From Actinobacteria bacterium UBA2184 (GTDB lineage Bacteria; Actinomycetota; Coriobacteriia; Anaerosomatales; Anaerosomataceae): a stretch of 16,323 nt of DNA. The notes beneath the pieces are model-generated. The model searched no databases, was not told the origin of the DNA, and saw only the letters and a program-made list of their open reading frames with translations. Both the position numbers and the translations under genes were made by a program. The stretch covers positions 122,000 to 138,322 of the forward strand of contig DCVQ01000015.1 in assembly GCA_002328745.1 (NCBI GenBank), read 5' to 3'. This document shows, piece after piece, positions 1-6,527 of the stretch (its first letter is position 1; every line of letters begins with the position of its first letter).

Positions 1-27
1 CGTGACGAGCCGTTCTACGATGACTGA
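1..27 (+). CDS. Possible 3' end of an upstream protein gene (partial)
   Basis: Frame 1 reads eight sense codons (R-D-E-P-F-Y-D-D) and then TGA at 25-27. Six of the eight codons end in G or C, as in the genes nearby. The acidic tail sits 48 bases before the mscL start, a normal gene spacing. Eight codons cannot identify a family, and the reading could be chance. Nothing can be said about function. Confidence 0.35.
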   Translation, partial: RDEPFYDD

Positions 28-75
28 TACGGGTACGCGCGGGTGCTGCGGCCGGCTGTCGGACGAGGAGATGCG

Positions 76-516
76 ATGCTGAAGGAGTTCAAGGAGTTCG
101 CGATCAAGGGCAATATGGTCGATCTCGCCATCGGCGTGATCATCGGCGCCGCGTTCGGTGCGGTGGTGGGCTCGCTGGTCAAGGACGTGATCATGCCGCC
201 GATCGCGGCGCTCCTCGGCGGGTCGGACTTCTCGCAGCTGTTCGTGGTGCTGAAGGAAGGCGCGGCCGCGGGGCCCTACGCCACCGTGCAGGTCGCTCTC
301 GACGCGGGCGCCATCACGCTCAACTACGGCGCGTTCATCAACGCCGTCGTGAGCTTCCTCATCGTCGCGTGGGCGGTCTTCCTCGTGGTGAAGGCGGTCA
401 ACAAGGCGCGCAAGCCGGCCGAGGAGGCCGTCACCACCAAGGAGTGCCCGTTCTGCAAGAGCGACATCGCGCTTGCGGCCACGCGGTGCCCCGCCTGCAC
501 GAGCGAGCTCCCCTAG
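76..516 (+). CDS. mscL: Large-conductance mechanosensitive channel MscL with C-terminal zinc ribbon
   Basis: MscL is a homopentameric inner-membrane channel that opens under membrane tension to release solutes during osmotic downshock. The 146-residue protein has the family N-terminus (LKEFKEFAIKGNMVDLAIGV), a first membrane helix about residues 14-43 with the small-residue pore face, a periplasmic loop about 44-85, and a second helix about 86-108. In place of the usual short helical tail there is a CPFC...CPAC zinc ribbon (C124, C127, C138, C141). The ATG at 76 is chosen because AGGAG at 66-70 lies five bases upstream and because homology starts there. An in-frame GTG at 43 would add eleven non-conserved residues. 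The stop at 514-516 overlaps the stop of the convergent PIN toxin gene, so no terminator fits between them. Family assignment is secure; the ribbon's role is unknown. Confidence 0.96.
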   Translation: MLKEFKEFAIKGNMVDLAIGVIIGAAFGAVVGSLVKDVIMPPIAALLGGSDFSQLFVVLKEGAAAGPYATVQVALDAGAITLNYGAFINAVVSFLIVAWAVFLVVKAVNKARKPAEEAVTTKECPFCKSDIALAATRCPACTSELP

Positions 517-926
517 CGCACGAGTATCGCTCGCTCCCCGAGCCCCGCGCGCTGCGCGAGATCGAAGAGCCGCACATCGGCGGTAGCGAGGGCCGCATCG
601 TGCTGGATCGCGGCTGCGAGGTAGTAGCAGTCGTAGATTGGATGGTCGTATTCGAGGGCGAGCGCGAACGCCGCGGGAGTGAGCCGACGGAGCGACTGGA
701 GACTGATCGGGATGGTCTCGAGGTCGAGAAGGGCCAGCGCCGCGCTCTCCCGGGTCATCAGGCCGCGATGCACGAGCTTCCAGACGGCGTTGGCGCATTC
801 GGCGTGGATGTTGGCTGGAGCGACTGCCGATTCAGCATCGTGTATGAGCACACGTGCATGGTCAGAGCCGGATTCGGGCAGGATGCACTTGGCCACCACT
901 GATGCATCGGCAACGAGCGCACTCAC
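513..926 (-). CDS. vapC: PIN-domain toxin ribonuclease (VapC/FitB type)
   Basis: This is a 137-residue PIN-fold protein, the normal length for VapC/FitB toxins, which are Mg2+-dependent endoribonucleases that stop translation when freed from their antitoxin. The acidic active-site set is visible: D7 in VADAS, E43 in HAEC, D99 in the YDCYYLA segment and D117 in TADVRL. Translation starts at a GTG (924-926) that overlaps the antitoxin stop in GTGA, so toxin synthesis is probably coupled to antitoxin translation. The gene ends in a CTAG shared with the mscL stop. The target RNA cannot be read from sequence; known VapC toxins cut tRNAs or the 23S rRNA sarcin-ricin loop. The toxin looks intact. 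Confidence 0.92.
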   Translation of the reverse strand: MSALVADASVVAKCILPESGSDHARVLIHDAESAVAPANIHAECANAVWKLVHRGLMTRESAALALLDLETIPISLQSLRRLTPAAFALALEYDHPIYDCYYLAAAIQHDAALATADVRLFDLAQRAGLGERAILVR

Positions 927-1195
927 CGCGTGTCCCGGTCCTCGCGGATCATCGCCGTGCTGTCACCGGAGTACCCTTGGGCCTTCAGAAGCTCGCGCGT
1001 GCGGTCAGCCCTCTCGAGCCACTCTTCCATAGTGAGCTGAGTGCCCGCTTCGAGCACGGCGAGCGCCTCCTTCTGCACCGAGCGACCGTTGCGCTGCGCC
1101 TGCGCCTTGAGGCGCTCCATCAGGCGTGCGGGAACGCTGCGTACGAGCAGGTCGGCCATGACCTCACGACTCCTCGCGGTCACGAGTGATTGCAT
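923..1195 (-). CDS. Ribbon-helix-helix antitoxin (FitA/VapB-like)
   Basis: This small protein lies directly upstream of the PIN toxin gene and overlaps it by four bases. Residues about 14-51 (ADLLVRSVPARLMERLKAQA, then the NGRS turn) form a FitA-like ribbon-helix-helix, which binds operator DNA as a dimer. The acidic and helical C-terminus would wrap the toxin. Two starts compete. ATG at 1195 (90 residues) has an excellent Shine-Dalgarno, GGAGGTG at 1204-1210, with an eight-base spacer. ATG at 1159 (78 residues, MADLL...) is where conserved homology begins but has a poorer ribosome site. I chose 1195 on the ribosome site. Such antitoxins normally repress their own operon; the CTGAACAG direct repeat at 1247-1265 is a possible operator. 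Confidence 0.86.
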   Translation of the reverse strand: MQSLVTARSREVMADLLVRSVPARLMERLKAQAQRNGRSVQKEALAVLEAGTQLTMEEWLERADRTRELLKAQGYSGDSTAMIREDRDTR

Positions 1196-1246
1196 AATGA
1201 TAGCACCTCCCCACGGCAACCGATACGGGCAGCGTGACAGGGGGAG

Positions 1247-1265
1247 CTGAACAGGACCTGAACAG
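1247..1265. repeat. Direct repeat upstream of the FitA/PIN operon (possible operator)
   Basis: CTGAACAG occurs twice (1247-1254 and 1258-1265) with an 11-base period, about one helical turn. It lies about 50-70 bases upstream of the antitoxin start, where an RHH repressor could bind. No clear -35/-10 pair was found beside it, so the operator role is a guess. Confidence 0.35.
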
Positions 1266-1280
1266 CATCCGAGCGCGTGC

Positions 1281-1298
1281 CGAGGGTTTCAGCCCTCG
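1281..1298. repeat. Perfect six-base-pair inverted repeat across the PP-loop gene stop
   Basis: CGAGGG and CCCTCG flank a six-base loop that holds the TGA stop (1289-1291) of the minus-strand PP-loop gene. It can form a small hairpin in that mRNA. No U-run follows on either strand, so it is not a typical intrinsic terminator. It may be a weak 3'-end stabilising structure or chance. Confidence 0.4.
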
Positions 1299-2029
1299 AT
1301 CACGCCTCGTACGACCGCGTTGAAGTCAGTCGCGGGAGCGCCCGCGCGCTCCGCGCGCCAGGCGTCTATCACGGCGCGGCCCACGGGCTCGAAGTAGTCC
1401 GCAAGGTAGCGCGCATAACCGGCCTCGTCGTAGGCGACGGTACCGTCAAAGCTCATGTAGTTGTCCGCGAGCTGACAGCCGAGCCGGGTCTCGCCCGGAG
1501 GCCAGGCATCGCCCACGATCGCCGCGATCTCCTTGTCCGATGCCGTGCGAACGGGCTGCAGGAGCTCGACTTCCGCGTACGCGAGCACGCGGACGGAGGC
1601 GTCGATGCTGGCGGGCGTCTGCGACAGCTTGACGCGGCCGTCGTGGGTGTCGCGTTCGCCCGAGACGATCGGCGCGTTGTCGTGCGACCACGCGAGCGGC
1701 ACGCGCAGCAGGTGCAGGTAGAGGTGACAGGCGAGGCACGGCGAGCACACGCCGAACCGGCGATGGAGCTCGGCGGCAGGCCTGGAGTTCATGGCCGACC
1801 ACAGCGCGGGGTCGGACAGGGGTACGGGTTCGTGCACCTCGGCGATTCCGGCGAGCAGCGATCGCAGCGTCGCGACCGCGCGCAGCGGCGCCTCGCGGTC
1901 GCCGGTCTCGGTGCCCGTGAAGGCTATGGTCGGAACGAGGGAGTCGAAGCCACGCTCGCGAACGGCCGTGACCGCGGCCGCGACACTGTCACGACCTGCG
2001 ATCTGCACGATTGCGAGTGAAGTTGTCAT
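1289..2029 (-). CDS. PP-loop superfamily protein with CxxCxxCH cluster
   Basis: This is a 246-residue protein of unknown exact function. Its N-terminus (LAIVQIAGRDSVAAAV) matches the PP-loop of ATP-pyrophosphatase-fold enzymes: a beta-strand, then SGGxDS written here as AGRDS at residues 11-15. Such enzymes adenylate a substrate for thiolation, amidation or ligation. A cysteine cluster, C95-x2-C98-x2-C101-H102, and a further C185 could hold zinc or an iron-sulphur centre. A second conserved-looking block is SGERDTHDGRVKLSQ at 123-137. The substrate is not recognisable; a tRNA- or cofactor-modifying role is a family-level guess. The ATG at 2029 lacks a Shine-Dalgarno, but TACATT lies exactly six bases upstream, suggesting a leaderless mRNA. 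The lipoprotein gene on the same strand ends 34 bases upstream. Confidence 0.75.
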   Translation of the reverse strand: MTTSLAIVQIAGRDSVAAAVTAVRERGFDSLVPTIAFTGTETGDREAPLRAVATLRSLLAGIAEVHEPVPLSDPALWSAMNSRPAAELHRRFGVCSPCLACHLYLHLLRVPLAWSHDNAPIVSGERDTHDGRVKLSQTPASIDASVRVLAYAEVELLQPVRTASDKEIAAIVGDAWPPGETRLGCQLADNYMSFDGTVAYDEAGYARYLADYFEPVGRAVIDAWRAERAGAPATDFNAVVRGVIEG

Positions 2030-2035
2030 AGCAGG

Positions 2036-2041
2036 AATGTA
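2036..2041 (-). promoter_or_regulatory. -10 box TACATT of a leaderless promoter (PP-loop gene)
   Basis: On the minus strand TACATT is followed by six bases and then the ATG at 2029, placing the expected start site on the A of the ATG. No recognisable -35 was found. The same arrangement occurs at three other genes in this window. Confidence 0.55.
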
Positions 2042-2063
2042 CCCGAGTCACGTGTGCGACAGC

Positions 2064-2603
2064 CTACTGGCGCGTACCCTCGATGTCCCAGGTCGCCGTG
2101 TACAGATGGCCGTCGGCATCCGACTCGAGAGTGCCGGTCATCCCTCCGGCGAACGAGTCCAGGTCGGTGCTCGTCGGCTTGCCGTGGACTTCTATCGTGC
2201 TGGTCCAGGTGGCGCCGGTGTCGTCGAGGAAGATCGCCGTCGCCTCGTAGACCCACCCGCCGTCCTCAGGGGTGAGCGTCCCCTCGTACTCGTGAAGGCT
2301 CGTGACGAGACGCATCGCGTTGCGGTTCACGGTGCACTCCCACTGGGCCTCGGGTTGGTCGGCCGCCGCGGTCATCGCGGGGTCGTCGATCTTGGTGAGC
2401 TCGGTCCCGACCGTCCACGCGCCGGTGAGGTACGAGAAGTCGGGTGTCTCGATCGGCTCCGAGCCCTCGTCGGTGTCGGTCTCCTCCGACTCTCCGGGCG
2501 AGCCATCGTCGGCGCTCGTGTCGCCCGGGTCGGGCGAGCAGCCGACGACTGCGAGCGAGAGGACGAGCACGAGCGCGAGCAGGAGCGAGATCGGCTTCAG
2601 CAT
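2064..2603 (-). CDS. Hypothetical secreted lipoprotein
   Basis: This 179-residue protein has a lipoprotein signal peptide: K3, a hydrophobic stretch at residues 5-19, and the lipobox VVGC with the lipidated cysteine at 22. A low-complexity acidic Ser/Glu/Asp linker (about 24-52) should hold the folded domain away from the membrane. The C-terminal part (about 55-179) has alternating Trp/Thr-rich beta-like segments such as LTGAWTVGTELT, YEATAIFLDDTGATWTSTIE and YTATWDIEG, resembling a small beta-barrel or lipocalin-like fold. That is impression, not a family hit. GGAGG seven bases before the ATG supports the start. It diverges from the restriction endonuclease gene across 73 bases. Function unknown. 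Confidence 0.82.
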   Translation of the reverse strand: MLKPISLLLALVLVLSLAVVGCSPDPGDTSADDGSPGESEETDTDEGSEPIETPDFSYLTGAWTVGTELTKIDDPAMTAAADQPEAQWECTVNRNAMRLVTSLHEYEGTLTPEDGGWVYEATAIFLDDTGATWTSTIEVHGKPTSTDLDSFAGGMTGTLESDADGHLYTATWDIEGTRQ

Positions 2604-2676
2604 GGCAATCGCCTCCGAGGGGTGTGTACCCGAGGGGGAGGGGTCGGGTGGTGTAATCTTGGTTGCAGGAGGTCAT

Positions 2677-4023
2677 ATGACGGGCAGAGAGCTTCCGTAT
2701 GATCCGCGCAATCGGGAATCCATCCTTGAGTACGCCGAGCGTCTGATAGGACGCTCGCTGCGAGACGTCCTGGAGACGCTTCCGCCCGTCATCGACTTCT
2801 CAGGACACAAGGGGGGCTTCGGCAACGCGCTGGAGCGCTATTACTTCCAATATGAGCCGAACAACAGGCAGGAGCCTGACTTCGCGGAGGCAGGACTCGA
2901 GCTGAAGGTCACACCGCTCAAGCGGTCAGGCAAGCGGCTCGTTGCCAAGGAGCGCCTCGTTCTCGGCATGATCGACTACGTGGCGATATCGTCCGAGGAG
3001 TGGGAAAGCAGTTCGTTCCTGTCCAAGAACTCGCACTTGCTCTTGGTGTTCTACCTCCACGAGGCGGATATGGATCCGCGGGACTTCGTGATCAAGATCG
3101 TCCGCCTGTGGGACTTCCCTGAAGCGGATCTCGAGATCATCAAGGATGACTGGAATACGATCGCAGGCAAGGTGCGTGCCGGTCTGGCCCACGAGATCTC
3201 CGAGGGGGACACGCTGTACCTCGCGGCCTGCACGAAGGGCGCCACCGGGGCAGATTGCAGGATGCAGCCGTTCTCCCGAGAGAAGGCTAAGCCGCGCGCT
3301 CTATCGCTCAAGGCCAGCTACATGAATGCGGTCATCGCGGATAGCTTCGCACGGCAGTCGGCCGTGCGGGCGGAAGAGCTGCGGTCGGGAAGCACCTTCG
3401 AGCAAGCCGTCCAGAACCGGTTTCTGCCGTACGTCGGCATGACGGCCGACGAGATCGCGGGCAGCTTAGGAGTGCACGCACGGAGAGGCGCCAAGAACTT
3501 CTACTCGCTTCTCACGAAACGGGTGCTCGGTGTCGCCCCAGACAAGGCCGTCGCCGAGTTCGAGAAGGCAGGAGTCATCGTCAAGACGATCAGGCTGACC
3601 CCGGGTGGCTCGCTGAAGGAGGCCGTCTCGTTTCCGGCGTTCGACTACTGCGACCTCGTCAACCAGCAGTGGGAGGAATCGGATCTTCGCGACGTTCTCA
3701 CTCGGAGGTTCTTCTTCGTCATCTACCAACTCGACCGCGACGGTGTGCCTACCCTGCGCAGGACGCGGTTCTGGACCATGCCGATCGACGACGTGGAGCG
3801 ACACGCTCGCATGTGTTTCGATCGGACGACCGCGCTAGTGATGGAGGACAAGACCGAGTACCTCCCCCGAAGCACCGAGAACAAGGTGTGCCATGTCCGA
3901 CCGCATGGTCGAAACAGCGCGGATGTCGTCCCCACTCCTGCGGGAGGGAGGGCGGTGCGACGGTCTTTTTGGCTCAACCAAAGGTATCTGGCAGAGCAGC
4001 TTGTTGACGAGCAGCAGGGCTAG
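2677..4023 (+). CDS. Type II restriction endonuclease, Sau3AI/MutH family
   Basis: This 448-residue protein, close to the length of Sau3AI, is predicted to cleave DNA at GATC. The N-terminal MutH-like catalytic domain shows KGGFGNALERYYF (45-57), matching the family's KGxxG...E block, then the metal-binding D68-x6-E75-x-K77 (PDFAEAGLELK), the same spacing as MutH D70/E77/K79. The second half, with FEQAVQNRFLPYVGMTADEI and the C-terminal CHVRPHGRNSADVVPTP and FWLNQRYL blocks, matches the Sau3AI allosteric DNA-binding domain. The ATG at 2677 follows AGGAGGT by three bases, a short but usable spacing. A longer upstream frame overlaps the lipoprotein gene antisense and was rejected. The gene converges on vsr with a four-base stop overlap. 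It is much less GC-rich than the flanks. GATC specificity is inferred from family only. Confidence 0.93.
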   Translation: MTGRELPYDPRNRESILEYAERLIGRSLRDVLETLPPVIDFSGHKGGFGNALERYYFQYEPNNRQEPDFAEAGLELKVTPLKRSGKRLVAKERLVLGMIDYVAISSEEWESSSFLSKNSHLLLVFYLHEADMDPRDFVIKIVRLWDFPEADLEIIKDDWNTIAGKVRAGLAHEISEGDTLYLAACTKGATGADCRMQPFSREKAKPRALSLKASYMNAVIADSFARQSAVRAEELRSGSTFEQAVQNRFLPYVGMTADEIAGSLGVHARRGAKNFYSLLTKRVLGVAPDKAVAEFEKAGVIVKTIRLTPGGSLKEAVSFPAFDYCDLVNQQWEESDLRDVLTRRFFFVIYQLDRDGVPTLRRTRFWTMPIDDVERHARMCFDRTTALVMEDKTEYLPRSTENKVCHVRPHGRNSADVVPTPAGGRAVRRSFWLNQRYLAEQLVDEQQG

Positions 4024-4454
4024 CGAGCCTGGAGGGTCTTCACCACGCCTGCCACGGCTCCAATAGCGTCCGACTTCAGTTCGCACTCCCACACGGTGAT
4101 CACCACCCAGCCCGCACGCTCAAGCTCCTCTCGCTTGCGAGCGTCGCGCTCCCGGTTCAGCTCGAACTTCTGATGCCAGTAGTCTGAGTGACTCTTGGGC
4201 TCAGCGGGTTGGCAATGCGGGCATCGGTGCCAGAAGCATCCATTGACGAAGATCGCCACCCGGCGACCGGGATAGGAGATGTCGGGGTGCCCCGGTGCCT
4301 TCTTCCAATGCAGCCGATAGCCGGGGAAGCCAGCCTGTCGCAGGAGTCTCCGTAGGAGGAGCTCAGGGGCAGTGTTCTTCCCGCGGTTGCCCTTCATCGA
4401 TCGGGAAACAGCAGGTGACGTTGCCTCAGGTATCGGTCCCAACAGTGCCGTCAT
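4020..4454 (-). CDS. vsr: Very short patch repair (Vsr) DNA mismatch endonuclease
   Basis: Vsr nicks DNA 5' of the T in T:G mismatches created when 5-methylcytosine deaminates, starting short-patch repair by DNA polymerase I. The protein of about 144 residues has the family core: a TAPELLLRRLL helix, GHPDISYPGRRVAIFVNGCFWHRCPHC with the catalytic aspartate at D58, FWH (74-76) and the zinc/active-site Cys/His residues, then YWHQKF, N.ERDARKREELERAGW and VWECEL. Its start lies inside the methyltransferase gene (29-base overlap), so the two are one operon and Vsr presumably follows that enzyme's site rather than Dcm's CCWGG. ATG at 4454 aligns with usual Vsr N-termini; ATGs at 4484 and 4397 are alternatives, and none has a strong ribosome site. 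Confidence 0.93.
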   Translation of the reverse strand: MTALLGPIPEATSPAVSRSMKGNRGKNTAPELLLRRLLRQAGFPGYRLHWKKAPGHPDISYPGRRVAIFVNGCFWHRCPHCQPAEPKSHSDYWHQKFELNRERDARKREELERAGWVVITVWECELKSDAIGAVAGVVKTLQAR

Positions 4455-5748
4455 CTCGCGCGGCTCTCTCGTTCTGGCAGGCATCGGCTTCCGCCTTGAT
4501 CGCCTTGCCGATGCGTTGGACGATCCCGACAACCAGAGCGTTCCCCATCATGAACGCACGCTTGCCGTCGCTCATCCCGGTGTCCGTCCACCCGCGCGGG
4601 AAGCCGTTCAATTCCTCAAGCTCCTCAGGCACCAAGCGACGGAGTCTTCCCGACTCCGGGTCTCTGATGACGTGCTTGAACCGCGACGCCGCGGTGCCGC
4701 CTTCCCCGGTCAGAATCGTGCGCGCCGCACGGTCGAGGGGGTCCGGGAAGGCCATGCCTCCCTCCGAATACCGGTACTCGTGCCCCGTCTTCTTGTCGAC
4801 TCGTGGTTCGGCCTTCGGGCCTTTGAGATACTCCCACTGGCCCACCCGGTCATCTGAGACGAAGAACCGCTCCGGCACCGACTCGGTCTTCGCCACGACA
4901 TCGCCGAGCGAACGGGTCTTGCCGCGATAGGCCGGTGTGACTGTGCGTGTCCAGACTCGACCCTCGATCATGACGCCGGCGTTCTCGAACTGCGACCGGG
5001 CGAGCCCGCGCCCGAACGTCTCGCTCACGACATATGGATTGGGGTCCAACGGTGGAAGATCCGGCTCGGGGATACGCTCCTCTTCGGCCTCGAACAGGCC
5101 CCTCATGCCGGCCTGGGAAACCGGAAGCGCGCGCGCCATGACCCCATCTGCGTAGATCCGCCGCAGAGGTTTCCACGCGTAGCCACGCCAATCGAGGCGG
5201 TGCGCGTAGAGGAACACGCGCCTTCTGCGCTGAGGAAAGCCGTACTCCGCGGCGTTTACGACCCGCCACTCAGCGGCGTAACCGAGTTGGGCGAGGCATG
5301 ACAAGATGATTGCGAAGTCTCGCCCCCGCTGGGATGCAGGTGACTTGAGGAGACGATCGACGTTCTCCAGGAGGACGAAGGGCGGTCGCTTCAAGTCGAG
5401 CATCTCGTATATCGACCACCACAAGACGCCCTTCTTGCCTTGGATGCCGGCGGCCTGGGCGAGCGGCTTCGCCACCGAGTAGTCCTGGCAGGGGAATCCG
5501 CCGACGAGGAGCTCGTGATCCGGGACTATGCATTCGCCGGGACGTGCAACGATCTTCGCGATGTCATCACACACATGACCCTGTTGCCCGAAGTGGCTCA
5601 CGTAGCACTTGGAGGCGTGCTGCTCACGGGTGGAGGGCTCCCATTGGTTGCTCCACACGACGTTCCAGCCGCTCTTCTCGAGCCCCAGACGAAAGCCGCC
5701 GACTCCGGCAAAGAGTTCGACGACTCGGAACTGCGGGGACTCGGACAT
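4426..5748 (-). CDS. DNA (cytosine-5-)-methyltransferase of the R-M system
   Basis: This enzyme transfers a methyl group from SAM to carbon 5 of cytosine and protects host DNA from the linked endonuclease. The 440-residue protein shows the C5-MTase motifs in order: I, ELFAGVGGFRLGL (11-23); IV, GGFPCQDYS with nucleophile C87; VI, LLENVDRLL with E128-N129-V130; VIII, QRRRRVFL; then a target-recognition region; IX/X, RRLVPEELEELNGFP and MGNALVVGIVQRIG near the C-terminus. Together with a Sau3AI-type nuclease the product should be GAT-m5C. ATG at 5748 is chosen because AAAGG lies eight bases upstream. A GTG at 5778, eight bases from the -10 box, would add ten basic residues from a near-leaderless mRNA. 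A strong promoter lies just upstream, and vsr follows with overlap. Confidence 0.95.
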   Translation of the reverse strand: MSESPQFRVVELFAGVGGFRLGLEKSGWNVVWSNQWEPSTREQHASKCYVSHFGQQGHVCDDIAKIVARPGECIVPDHELLVGGFPCQDYSVAKPLAQAAGIQGKKGVLWWSIYEMLDLKRPPFVLLENVDRLLKSPASQRGRDFAIILSCLAQLGYAAEWRVVNAAEYGFPQRRRRVFLYAHRLDWRGYAWKPLRRIYADGVMARALPVSQAGMRGLFEAEEERIPEPDLPPLDPNPYVVSETFGRGLARSQFENAGVMIEGRVWTRTVTPAYRGKTRSLGDVVAKTESVPERFFVSDDRVGQWEYLKGPKAEPRVDKKTGHEYRYSEGGMAFPDPLDRAARTILTGEGGTAASRFKHVIRDPESGRLRRLVPEELEELNGFPRGWTDTGMSDGKRAFMMGNALVVGIVQRIGKAIKAEADACQNERAARDDGTVGTDT

Positions 5749-5786
5749 CGGGCGGGCCTTTCGTTGTCGGGCGAACACACGTTCAC

Positions 5787-5815
5787 ATTGTAGGGCTTGG
5801 CTGTGACGAGATCAA
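5787..5815 (-). promoter_or_regulatory. Promoter of the methyltransferase-vsr operon, -35 containing GATC
   Basis: Read on the minus strand, TTGATC (5815-5810) is separated by exactly 17 bases from TACAAT (5792-5787). These match the consensus hexamers at four and five of six positions, making this the best promoter in the window. Transcription should start near 5780, giving a leader of about 32 bases to the ATG at 5748. The -35 hexamer contains GATC, the expected target of the methylase it drives. Confidence 0.72.
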
Positions 5816-5894
5816 CCGCCCCTCCCCATTCCCGTCCGGCACGACCCTCCATTCGGGTGCATACTCGGAGTAGACACTTTGGAGGTGTACTGCC

Positions 5895-6482
5895 ATGGAC
5901 GGAGAAGCGATTCTCGCCGTCATTGATGCGCACGGACCGGCCCAGGCGAAGGAGATCGTGGGCCTTCTGGCCGCTGAAGGCGTTGAGACGACCACCGACG
6001 CCACGACCTCGGCGCTGCGCAAGCTCGAATCCGCGGGGAAGGTCGCACACACCCCGCGCGACAACTGGCGGCTCACCGGCGAGCGCGCTCGCGCGCACTC
6101 GGCGGCGCGGCAGGCCGCACGTCGGCCCGCATCGTCGGGCGTCCGCACCCGGGCGCTCATCTACTGCCCCGAGATCATCCGCGACGTGCCTCGCCTGAAG
6201 CGCAACACCGCGTTGCATTACGTCTCATACGAGAACGGCGGGTTCCGTCTGCGCGATTACGTGGACGGCCATCGCGTCGAGATCAGCGAGGTCGCCGGGA
6301 TCGACAAGACGGTCTTCCTCGAGGCTGCGTACAACTGGACGCAGTTCGACTTCGATGCCGAGGAGCTGCAGACGCCGCTCACCGACAACGAGTTCTGGAC
6401 GAAGCGTCTTGCCGAGATGAACGCGTCGCACGCGAAGCTGCTGGCCGCCGGCAAGAAGGTCGTCGAGGACAAGAGCGCCTGA
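5895..6482 (+). CDS. Winged-helix domain protein of unknown function
   Basis: This 195-residue protein is not recognised as a named family. Residues 1-62 look like a winged helix: three predicted helices (EAILAVIDAHG, AQAKEIVGLLAAEG, TTSALRKLESAGKV) followed by a wing (AHTPRDNWRL). A basic Ala/Arg linker (about 63-88) leads to a C-terminal domain (about 90-185) with LKRNTALHYVSYENGGFRLRDYVDG and a Trp/Phe-rich NWTQFDFD segment, ending in a charged helix. It may bind DNA and act as a regulator sensing something through the C-terminal part; no ligand motif is seen. The start is supported by GGAGGTG with a seven-base spacer. It diverges from the methyltransferase operon across about 146 bases, so it could regulate that operon, though its high GC fits the flanking chromosome better. 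Confidence 0.75.
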   Translation: MDGEAILAVIDAHGPAQAKEIVGLLAAEGVETTTDATTSALRKLESAGKVAHTPRDNWRLTGERARAHSAARQAARRPASSGVRTRALIYCPEIIRDVPRLKRNTALHYVSYENGGFRLRDYVDGHRVEISEVAGIDKTVFLEAAYNWTQFDFDAEELQTPLTDNEFWTKRLAEMNASHAKLLAAGKKVVEDKSA

Positions 6483-6527
6483 CGCATCGCGCTGCTCGCA
6501 ACTTGGTCGGCCGGCGTCCGGGCGCGT

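Noticed and set aside
1197..1202. TATCAT as a -10 box for the FitA antitoxin
   Set aside because: It fits TANNNT but has no -35, and it would remove the excellent GGAGGTG ribosome site at 1204-1210 from the mRNA. It remains possible only if translation starts at 1159.
2652..2659. TGTAATCT as a -10 box for the restriction endonuclease
   Set aside because: No -35 lies at a usable distance, and the start site would fall on or beside the Shine-Dalgarno. Too weak to list as a feature.
2302..2676. 125-residue N-terminal extension of the restriction endonuclease frame
   Set aside because: It runs antisense through the lipoprotein gene, has low-complexity content and no family match. The ATG at 2677 has a Shine-Dalgarno and begins the family homology.
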